Source: Paenibacillus sp. FSL H7-0331 (GTDB lineage: Bacteria > Bacillota > Bacilli > Paenibacillales > NBRC-103111). Taken from it: DNA of 64,000 nucleotides. The stretch lies in the NCBI RefSeq assembly GCF_001956045.1, contig NZ_MRTH01000008.1, forward strand, positions 261,667 to 325,666, written 5' to 3'. The notes beneath the pieces were generated by a model. It was not told the DNA's origin. It saw only the letters and a list, made by a program, of their open reading frames with translations, and made no database searches. The translations under genes were made by a program, and so were the position numbers. Shown piece by piece: positions 9,150 through 15,673 of this stretch. Numbering within the stretch: position 1 is the stretch's first letter; each line of letters starts with the position of its first letter.

Positions 9150-9402
9150 GCTGTCGGTCTCCCTTATTTTTACGAAAATGCAGGTAAGGTCTACCTGTGA
9201 CTTTGGTTAGTCCAAATCGTACTATGGTTTCAGCCGGTTGTCAATGTGGTCACTACTCATCTTGTGGAGGATTTATGAACATCAAGAAGAGAGGAATGTC
9301 TTGTACCTTTGGTAACAATTTGTGCTATGATTATATGAACAAAAGGTTCTTAAGACCTAATTAATTTATGGAAAAAAGTAATATTGGAGGGTGCGCATCT
9401 GT

Positions 9403-10392
9403 ATGTTTACATTGAGACCCAAAAAAATAGTGTGCTACGGAGAGTTATTGACGGGATATAGGCTGGAGGAACAGGAGCAATCAGATGGGGTGGCGTCCTG
9501 TAGACAGACCGCAAGTGGAGGAACGCCTGCTTATGTGGCGGCGGCAATAGCAAAGCTCGGCGGTGATTCCCGTTATATAGGAAAGATCGGGAGCGACGCG
9601 TCCGGTTTATATTTGCGCAGCGAGCTGGAGGCTGCCGGGGTTGAGGCTGCGCTCGTCGGGATGGATATGGCGAGTCTGGCATGGACGGAGTGGAGCGAGG
9701 ACCACGACGATAAGTCTGGAAACAAGCTCGATTCTGACGGAGAGACAAGGGTGAACGGTAACAACCTGAAGAGGGCGGAGTTCGATGAAACCTGGCTCGA
9801 TGACGTTGCCGTGTATCATTATGGTTCTGCGCCTCTGAGTGAAGGGCGCTCACAGACCTCGGCCTTGGCAGCGGCGCGCCGAATCAAGGCGGCAGGCGGC
9901 CTGACCTGCTGCTGTCCTAATTCGAGTGCTATTTTATGGCCGGATGAAGAAACGATGCGGCAGGACCTGCGGAACCATATCGGGACGGCCGATATCGTGA
10001 AGATCAATGAGAAGGACTTAGCCGCCCTTACCGGTCTGGAACCCGCGGAAGCCGTCCAGCAGCTGCTGGATATGGGGGCAAAGGTAATTGTCGTGACACT
10101 AGGTGAATACGGCTGCTGTGTGGTTACACGCCAGGCAATGACATCGATTCCCGGTATTCGTGTCAAATCGGTAGATCCCGCAGGCGCTGGTGACAGCTTT
10201 GTCGGTGCGATGCTGCTCAAGCTTGCGGAGCGTGGAGCGACTGCAGAGCAAATCGAAACCATCTTGAACGACGAGGAGCAGGTGCGCTCGATTTTTTCTT
10301 TTGCCAATAAAGCAGGTGCCATGACAACAACGCGTCATGGTGTGTTTGCTGCTCTGCCAACGATGGAGGAGCTTGAAGCTATGGAGGATTAG
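9403..10392 (+). CDS. PfkB family sugar kinase (fructokinase-like)
   Basis: The protein is about 329 residues. N-terminal KIVCYGELLTGY corresponds to the usual GE-L substrate segment, followed by the first PfkB signature around GGTPAYVAAAIAKLGGDSRYIGKIGSDASG. The second signature, DPAGAGDSFVGAML, carries the catalytic Asp264 and the anion hole GAGD. These enzymes phosphorylate fructose or related sugars with ATP in the cytoplasm. An in-frame GTG at 9391 directly abuts the GGAGG, so the ATG at 9403, about 12 bases after it, is preferred. A charged insert (about residues 95-130, SEDHDDKSGNKLDSDGE) occupies the lid region and is unusual. It stands alone; exact sugar unknown. Confidence 0.82.
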   Translation: MFTLRPKKIVCYGELLTGYRLEEQEQSDGVASCRQTASGGTPAYVAAAIAKLGGDSRYIGKIGSDASGLYLRSELEAAGVEAALVGMDMASLAWTEWSEDHDDKSGNKLDSDGETRVNGNNLKRAEFDETWLDDVAVYHYGSAPLSEGRSQTSALAAARRIKAAGGLTCCCPNSSAILWPDEETMRQDLRNHIGTADIVKINEKDLAALTGLEPAEAVQQLLDMGAKVIVVTLGEYGCCVVTRQAMTSIPGIRVKSVDPAGAGDSFVGAMLLKLAERGATAEQIETILNDEEQVRSIFSFANKAGAMTTTRHGVFAALPTMEELEAMED

Positions 10393-10635
10393 TGAACAAT
10401 TCCACTAATGGTTTCCAGGGATTCGACAGGAGCTCTTAGGGACTTCCATTTTATCGCGTGAAATCGACAAAAAAATCCCGATACTTGTAGAAATCAATTG
10501 TAAAAGTGATGTAAGAATGTTACTATTTAGTCATATAATTATCGATTTCATGGTACTTACGAATTAGGCTTAGCCATATGTTACAGGCATTTAGTTCTAA
10601 TCAAAAAAATCTATATTCTTACATTTTTTGCAACA

Positions 10636-10756
10636 ATCACTCACATACGATAAAGGCAAACTTGCTGAAAGGCAAGGACGCAAAGCAATGGACCTAAAGA
10701 TATTTCTATGGTCGCCATGCCACCGAAAATGGGAGAATACGGATGAGCTTAGTGAT
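10636..10756 (+). promoter_or_regulatory. c-di-GMP-I (GEMM) riboswitch aptamer
   Basis: The conserved GEMM-I landmarks are in order: AAAGGCAAAC, a CTTGC-tetraloop-GCAAG hairpin with the GAAA loop, GGACGCAAAGC, ACCTAA, and the distal stem ending GCCACCGAA. ATCACT (10636-10641) can pair with AGTGAT (10751-10756) to close a basal stem. The aptamer is followed four bases later by an intrinsic terminator, giving a standard transcriptional expression platform. It controls the FapA-like gene and probably the HD-GYP gene behind it. Whether ligand turns expression on or off cannot be decided by eye. Confidence 0.92.
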
Positions 10757-10760
10757 ATGA

Positions 10761-10798
10761 GACATCTTTCCCGTTACATGGGGAAGGTGTCTTTTTTT
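10761..10798 (+). terminator. Riboswitch expression-platform terminator
   Basis: GACATCTTTCCC (10761-10772) pairs over all 12 positions, with three G-U pairs, with GGGGAAGGTGTC (10780-10791), followed by seven T. It lies between the c-di-GMP aptamer and the start of the FapA-like gene, so it acts as the regulated attenuator. Confidence 0.9.
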
Positions 10799-10829
10799 GT
10801 GAATTCGGATAATGGAAAGGAAGACGAGA

Positions 10830-12683
10830 ATGACCATTCCTATCAAAGAAACTGAGATCATGAAACTGTCTCAACCGTCGTCAGCGGTTCCCAAAATGGA
10901 TAGATCCTCCTCCAAGCCGATAAGGGTTTCTGAAGGGGGTAATGACGAGCATAATTGGATTTGGGTCCATAACGATCACATTCATGTTCAGGTGGATACG
11001 GCGAAGGGGGCACTGCCTGTCATCGAAGCCAGACATCCGATAAGCCTGATCGTTGACGGTGAGTTGGTAGAAGGCCCTTATACCGTCAAGGGCAATGAAC
11101 GAATGGAATGGAAGGCTGAAGATGAGCCCTTGTTCCAGATTCTTGTATCCGAGGATCAGATGAAAGTGTTCCTGATTGTACGCCATACACAGCTCGTTCA
11201 ACCTAGGTTGAAAAACACAGAGCCGGCCTCTAAAGTGACGCTTGAGCTGGATCGGGAAGCAGGGGAGCTGATCCGCAAATTGGAGCTGGCTGAGGTGACT
11301 CAGGAGCTTTCCCAGTTATCGATTTCATACAATCTGGATATCGGGAATATATATCAGGAGCTGCAGGAGCCTACCTTCAAGCCTGTTCTCGTTGCACAGG
11401 GCAGCTACCCCGTTCCGGGTGAGGATGCGCGTATGGAGCTGTTTTTCACTGAAGTGGTAGAAAGGGGCTTCATGGAGGTCGGCGGTGGAATCGATTACCG
11501 AAACTCGCTGAAGATTCCTTCAGTTCGCAAAGGTCAGGTTATTGCCAAAAAAATCAAGGCTGTCGATGGTATTACAGGCTACAATGTGCACCGTCAATTG
11601 GTGATTCCCCCCAAGCCGCAGGATGTGAACGTTATAGCCAGGGAACACGTGGAACAACAAGGTGATACTTTTATCGCGATGAAGGAGGGCAGGCCGCGGG
11701 TAACGGGTACCCATACCTTGTACTTGGATATTTCAACCGCTTACATTGTTTCGGGTGACGTGAATCTAAGCACGGGGAATATTGTTTTCTCAGGTGATGT
11801 GATGGTGTATGGTGATGTCACGGAAAATATGACGATTGAAGCGCTCGGTACGATTTATGTGGTTGGCTGTGTGTACAGTGCCGTATTGACCGCTACGGGA
11901 AGTATTATTGTGAAAGGCAATGTTGTGAAAAGTAAGCTGTATGCAGGCTACTGCGGTGAAAAGGTCGTTCGTATTCAGGAAGGCTCGCAGGCATTGTCTG
12001 TGCAGCTGGTGCACCTGATGGAAGCCGCCAAGCTGCTAACCGATCAGGTCAGGCAGAAAGGTCAAAATGCTGCTTTTGGACAAGTTGTCAAATTGCTGGT
12101 AGATAATAAATTCAAGGAAATTCCGAAGCTGATCCATAAGCTGCTTGTCCATGTCCATAGCGTACCGGAGCAGGATCATGAAGCCTGGCAGTATTTGATG
12201 GATAAGCTGGGCATGTTCAGCGATGTATCCAAGGTTTATTCGCAGGGGTCCGAAGCGTTATGGATGAGTCTGCTCTACGATCTGAAACAAACCGTCGAAA
12301 AAATTGATAACATGAAGGAAACGAACATAAAAATTGATATCGGTCAATGTCATCTTTCTACACTGCAGTCGCAAGGAGATATTATGATCCGCAAGGAGGG
12401 TGTGCTGCAAAGCGACCTCCGATCAACAGACAACATTATTTTTTATCACAATGATGCGGTATGCAGAGGATCTCGACTGGAGGCGGATGGCATGATATCG
12501 GCTTCTATTATTGGGGGCGTCACAGGCTCCTTGTCGCAATTGAAAGCGAAAGATAAGATCATGCTTCGCAAAATGTATTCGGGGCGCGTATGTGTGGATA
12601 GCTTCTGTGTTGATATAGTAGATGTGATCGAGAATCAGACCATAGACAAGGTCTGGATCATGCGGCAGCTTCGAACTTCTTAA
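10830..12683 (+). CDS. FapA family (DUF342) polymer-binding-like protein
   Basis: The 617 residues match the FapA/DUF342 layout: a variable N-terminal domain, a central DUF342 region beginning near SISYNLDIGNIYQELQEPTF with the AVDGITGYNVHRQLVIPPKP segment typical of the family, a right-handed beta-helix (repeated short strands such as VSGDVNLSTGNIVFSGDVMVYGDV), a helical hairpin, and a second beta-helix part (GDIMIRKEGVLQSDL). FapA proteins are cytoplasmic; some are linked to flagellar assembly or polysaccharide control. AGGAAG lies six bases before this ATG, favouring it over the ATG at 10812. The upstream c-di-GMP riboswitch indicates control by the motile-sessile second messenger, and the HD-GYP gene follows 85 bases later. 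Confidence 0.82.
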   Translation: MTIPIKETEIMKLSQPSSAVPKMDRSSSKPIRVSEGGNDEHNWIWVHNDHIHVQVDTAKGALPVIEARHPISLIVDGELVEGPYTVKGNERMEWKAEDEPLFQILVSEDQMKVFLIVRHTQLVQPRLKNTEPASKVTLELDREAGELIRKLELAEVTQELSQLSISYNLDIGNIYQELQEPTFKPVLVAQGSYPVPGEDARMELFFTEVVERGFMEVGGGIDYRNSLKIPSVRKGQVIAKKIKAVDGITGYNVHRQLVIPPKPQDVNVIAREHVEQQGDTFIAMKEGRPRVTGTHTLYLDISTAYIVSGDVNLSTGNIVFSGDVMVYGDVTENMTIEALGTIYVVGCVYSAVLTATGSIIVKGNVVKSKLYAGYCGEKVVRIQEGSQALSVQLVHLMEAAKLLTDQVRQKGQNAAFGQVVKLLVDNKFKEIPKLIHKLLVHVHSVPEQDHEAWQYLMDKLGMFSDVSKVYSQGSEALWMSLLYDLKQTVEKIDNMKETNIKIDIGQCHLSTLQSQGDIMIRKEGVLQSDLRSTDNIIFYHNDAVCRGSRLEADGMISASIIGGVTGSLSQLKAKDKIMLRKMYSGRVCVDSFCVDIVDVIENQTIDKVWIMRQLRTS

Positions 12684-12768
12684 CTGTAAGAGAATCAGTG
12701 AACGCTGTGCGAAAGTTAATCTGACCTATGACGGTTAAAGAGGGGGAAAAGTCATATCTAAGAAGAAA

Positions 12769-13794
12769 TTGAATGCTTTCGATGTGTTTAAGGGTCGGCG
12801 AATTAACAAAAATATTTATACATCACAAAGCGCCCTGCTGCTTCCCGCATCGACACTGCTGAATGAGAAGTCAAGCCGTTTGTTATCGCAACACTGTATT
12901 CACCTCAGCCCGGAGGATCTGGAACCGGCATTAGACGAGATGGAGCAGATTATGGATCAGTCGGTCATGGAAGTCAAACAGATTTTCTCGGAAATTGAGC
13001 ACAGTGGGAACATTCCATTCGAGAAAATCAAGCAAACCATACTGCCTACGCTTTGTGACCTGTCCAAGGATTTTGGAATTATCGGATTTATGCTCACGAT
13101 ACAGCGGGTAGATGATTATACGTACCGACATAGTGCGGGCGTGGCGATGATGGCTGCGATGATTGGACGCTGGATGAAGCTTCCTGAGGATGAAATCCCC
13201 CGCCTGGCAATGGCTGGGATGCTGCATGATGTGGGCAAGCTGTTTATTTCACCGGCTATTTTGCAGAAGCCCGGCCGCTTGCTGAGTGAGGAATATGAAC
13301 AAATGAAGCTTCATCCAGAGCTTGGTTACGCGTGCTTGATGCGTCAGCCGGAAGTGGATGAACGAGCTGCTCTCGTCGCTTTGCAGCACCATGAACGGGA
13401 AGATGGCAGTGGCTATCCGCTCGGTATCAAGGGCTCAGAGATGGATCCGTGGAGCAAAATTGTAGCTGTTGCGGATGTGTTTCATGCGATGACCTCGAAA
13501 AGGGCCTACAGGGAAGAGCTGCCTTTGTATGAGGTATTAAGAAACATGTGGGTACATGCCTATGGGGCTATGGATCCCCTTGTCGTGCACAGCTTTATGG
13601 AAAAGCTGATGATATATTTAATAGGCTGCGAGGTTGTACTATCGGATGGACAGCTCGGTAAAATCGTGATGTTAAATGATAAAAATCCGGTAAATCCGTT
13701 AGTTGAAGTTGAGGGAAGCTTTATTGATCTCAGTCAGGAGCCAACCTTATATATTGAGAAGCTGTTTAAGGTGGAAACAGAGAGCGAGGAGTAA
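12769..13794 (+). CDS. HD-GYP domain c-di-GMP phosphodiesterase
   Basis: A cytoplasmic protein of about 341 residues without a receiver or membrane segment. The HD-GYP domain has all key motifs: RHSAGVAMM, H153-D154 in LHDVGK, HHEREDGSGYP (207-217) with the GYP triplet intact, and the ADVFHAMTSKRAYRE helix. Such proteins hydrolyse c-di-GMP to GMP. The start is uncertain: the TTG at 12769 is more than 20 bases past the GAGGGGG site, and no ATG, GTG or TTG lies closer; an ATA codon at 12754 would have good spacing. It lies behind the riboswitch-controlled FapA-like gene, so it may be part of a c-di-GMP feedback unit. Confidence 0.88.
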   Translation: MNAFDVFKGRRINKNIYTSQSALLLPASTLLNEKSSRLLSQHCIHLSPEDLEPALDEMEQIMDQSVMEVKQIFSEIEHSGNIPFEKIKQTILPTLCDLSKDFGIIGFMLTIQRVDDYTYRHSAGVAMMAAMIGRWMKLPEDEIPRLAMAGMLHDVGKLFISPAILQKPGRLLSEEYEQMKLHPELGYACLMRQPEVDERAALVALQHHEREDGSGYPLGIKGSEMDPWSKIVAVADVFHAMTSKRAYREELPLYEVLRNMWVHAYGAMDPLVVHSFMEKLMIYLIGCEVVLSDGQLGKIVMLNDKNPVNPLVEVEGSFIDLSQEPTLYIEKLFKVETESEE

Positions 13795-13860
13795 GAGAAA
13801 GGATACGGTCAGGAACCAATTGTGATTTAGACTAATGGTTGCTGATCTATGTAATTGAAG

Positions 13861-13875
13861 AAAAGGCTGTCCCCC
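13861..13875 (+). terminator. Left arm of a terminator split by the IS element
   Basis: AAAAGGCTGTCCCCC pairs with GGGAGGACAGCCTTTT at 15563-15578. Removing the IS and one TTA copy restores a hairpin with a T tail directly after the HD-GYP gene. Confidence 0.75.
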
Positions 13876-13927
13876 GGCATTATGAACTGCACCCCGTCAA
13901 GTGGACAGAACAAATAATAAAAATAAG

Positions 13928-14740
13928 TTAAGCGGCTTTGGTCCTGAATTCTTTAGGACTGAGGCCGTTTAATTTTGCTTGGAGTCTCTCGTAATTGTAA
14001 AAGTAAATGTATTCCTCAATATCTTTTTTAAGTGACTCAAAGTTATGGTATTTGTTTAGATAGTACTTCTCGCATTTCAGCGTACCCCAGAATGATTCCA
14101 TAGGCCCATTATCTATACATCTGCCAACGCGTGACATACTTTGTTTTAATTTGCTGTCATCTATTATCTTCTTAAAGCCTAAAGAGGTATATTGAAAGCC
14201 ACGGTCACTGTGAAGCAAAGGAGTACTCCCTGTAGCTGCTTGTAACGCGAGGTCTATTGTTTCAAATACAAGCCTATTATTATTCGAGTGACCTAGGACA
14301 TAGGAAACAATGGTATTATCATGCAGGTCAAGAATAGCGCTTAGATAGGCTTTCTGGCTCGTTCCATATTTAAATTCAGTTACATCTGTTACCCACTTCT
14401 CGTTAGGTAACTCGGCCTGAAACTCACGGTTTAACAAGTTTTCTGCAACTTGCTGTGGTGTTGACCCTGCATATTTCTTCCTCTTTCTGCGAATAACAGA
14501 TTGAATTCGAGCAACCCCCATAAGACGGCTTATTCTTTTATGGTTAATCTCTTTCTTGGTTTGCCGACACAAATTAAGCGTTAATCGACGGTACCCGTAG
14601 ATGCCTCCAACCTTCTCGTACAGCAAGATCATCGCTTCTAAGAGTTGTTGGTTTTCTTGTTCACGGGCACTCGGTTTATGGTTCAGCCATTTGTAATAGC
14701 TTGAGCGAGGGATCCCTGCAAGGTTACACAGTAACTTCAA
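13928..14740 (-). CDS. IS3-family transposase OrfB (DDE integrase core)
   Basis: From its first ATG the frame encodes 270 residues, but it is open well upstream and overlaps orfA, so it is normally made as an OrfAB fusion by frameshifting. It has the HTH_21-like start (GIPRSSYYKWL), then an rve integrase core with the DDE triad: Asp in KWVTDVTEF, Asp in LHSDRGFQY and Glu in GPMESFWGTLK. The end (YNYERLQAKLNGLSPKEFR) is the usual IS150-group tail. It catalyses strand cleavage and joining. The ATG has no good ribosome binding site, which supports expression by frameshift. Confidence 0.93.
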   Translation of the reverse strand: MKLLCNLAGIPRSSYYKWLNHKPSAREQENQQLLEAMILLYEKVGGIYGYRRLTLNLCRQTKKEINHKRISRLMGVARIQSVIRRKRKKYAGSTPQQVAENLLNREFQAELPNEKWVTDVTEFKYGTSQKAYLSAILDLHDNTIVSYVLGHSNNNRLVFETIDLALQAATGSTPLLHSDRGFQYTSLGFKKIIDDSKLKQSMSRVGRCIDNGPMESFWGTLKCEKYYLNKYHNFESLKKDIEEYIYFYNYERLQAKLNGLSPKEFRTKAA

Positions 14741-14805
14741 GCTAAAGGGACCTTCTTGTTGAACGACCTGAATAGCCAGGTAGACATTCTCCTGTCGATG
14801 TTGGC

Positions 14806-15486
14806 TTAACGTCGCCTCCTTTCGAGCTCCTGTAACTTTTTTAGTAACGCGTTCTCCGCTCTCAGCCGCTCGTTTTCATACGCCAACTTCTTCATCGCGA
14901 TCTTTTGACGATCCGCTTCATTTAGCTCTTCGGGCGCTTTATTCCGTCCGCGACCATCCTGTAGTGCATCCTCACCGCCATCCTCGTACTTCTTCACCCA
15001 CTGGTACGCTTGCTGATAAGAAACCTTATAGTGATCTGCTGTCTTTTGGTATTCCTGATTATGCGCAAGACAATATAAGACAATATCTATTCGTTCTTGC
15101 CAAGTTGTCGTTCGACCCTTCGTCATAGCTTGGGTTCCTCCACCATAGGATTTTAGGCTGCTATGACCATTATACTTGTCCACCCAGCTTTTGAGTTGGG
15201 TACGGCTTGATATTTTGTACTTATCAATAATTTCGTATTGAGAATAATGCCCGGACAAATAATCTTGAACCGCTTGAAGCTTAAGTTCGGCAGTATAGCT
15301 TTTATTACAAGACCGTATTTCAAGTCCTTCCATTCCGTATAACTCATACCGACGTCGCCATTTCACCAGGGTATTCACACTGATCTTATACTTGCTCGCA
15401 ACGCCTGCCCGGCCGGCTCGTCCCGATTTTAGTTCCTCTAAGATGGCGAATTTATCTATTGCCTTATATGTATTTTTTTGTGACAA
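14806..15486 (-). CDS. IS3-family transposase OrfA (helix-turn-helix)
   Basis: The 226 residues contain repeated helix-turn-helix units (around ASKYKISVNTLVKWRRRYE, EIIDKYKISSRTQLKSWVDKY and TADHYKVSYQQAYQWVKKYE), giving three Trp-Val-Lys-type recognition helices, and a C-terminal leucine-zipper helix (KLAYENERLRAENALLKKL). This is the long OrfA of the IS150 group. The start is TTG, set by GGGGAG seven bases upstream. That site lies inside a 16-base inverted repeat at the IS end. Near its 3' end, A-AAA-AAG at 14836-14842 allows slippage into orfB. Confidence 0.9.
   Translation of the reverse strand: MSQKNTYKAIDKFAILEELKSGRAGRAGVASKYKISVNTLVKWRRRYELYGMEGLEIRSCNKSYTAELKLQAVQDYLSGHYSQYEIIDKYKISSRTQLKSWVDKYNGHSSLKSYGGGTQAMTKGRTTTWQERIDIVLYCLAHNQEYQKTADHYKVSYQQAYQWVKKYEDGGEDALQDGRGRNKAPEELNEADRQKIAMKKLAYENERLRAENALLKKLQELERRRR
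14836..14842 (-). other. Programmed -1 frameshift heptamer A-AAA-AAG
   Basis: On the minus strand the zero-frame codons read ctA AAA AAG, the standard X-XXY-YYZ slip site. Shifting by -1 here leaves the orfA frame about 10 codons before its stop and enters an open frame continuous with the OrfB transposase. Confidence 0.85.
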
Positions 15487-15493
15487 GGAAAAA

Positions 15494-15546
15494 CTCCCCT
15501 TTAAGTAGAGTGGTTTATTTTTTAAACCTGTCTACTTAAAGGGGAG
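15494..15546. repeat. 16-base inverted repeat at the IS end
   Basis: CTCCCCTTTAAGTAGA (15494-15509) and TCTACTTAAAGGGGAG (15531-15546) are perfect complements. On transcripts entering from outside the IS, the hairpin would cover the orfA ribosome binding site GGGGAG. Confidence 0.85.
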
Positions 15547-15562
15547 CATATCATTATTTGCA

Positions 15563-15580
15563 GGGAGGACAGCCTTTTTT
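15563..15580 (+). terminator. Right arm and T tail of the split terminator
   Basis: GGGAGGACAGCC followed by TTTTTT complements the arm at 13861-13875 on the far side of the IS element. On its own it cannot form the hairpin. Confidence 0.75.
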
Positions 15581-15673
15581 GTGTGTGGGCCTACTTGATG
15601 ACTAAGTTGCTATTTGACCCCTCCACATCAGTGGTTACGATTCGCTGATTGCGCCACCGCTACGACTCTGTGA

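Larger units (their letters stand above)
13883..15553 (-). mobile_element. IS3-family (IS150-like) insertion sequence, intact
   Basis: About 1.67 kb bounded by imperfect inverted ends that begin TGAACTGCACCCCGTCAAGT on the left and, on the other strand, TGATATGCTCCCCTTTAAGT on the right. The flanks carry a 3-base TTA duplication (13880-13882 and 15554-15556). Two transposase frames lie on the minus strand, orfA then orfB, joined by a -1 slippery sequence. Both frames and the DDE residues are intact, so the element may be active. Confidence 0.92.

Noticed and set aside
9275..9364. A 29-codon open frame with GGAGG four bases upstream, before the PfkB gene
   Set aside because: The spacing is short, the composition is not protein-like beyond chance, and it overlaps the likely promoter region of the sugar kinase gene.
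10628..10855. Open frame of 75 codons across the riboswitch
   Set aside because: It runs through the structured aptamer and terminator, which explain the conservation better.
13883..15553. orfA and orfB as a broken transposase
   Set aside because: The frame change is explained by an A-AAA-AAG slip site, and both frames and the DDE residues are intact.
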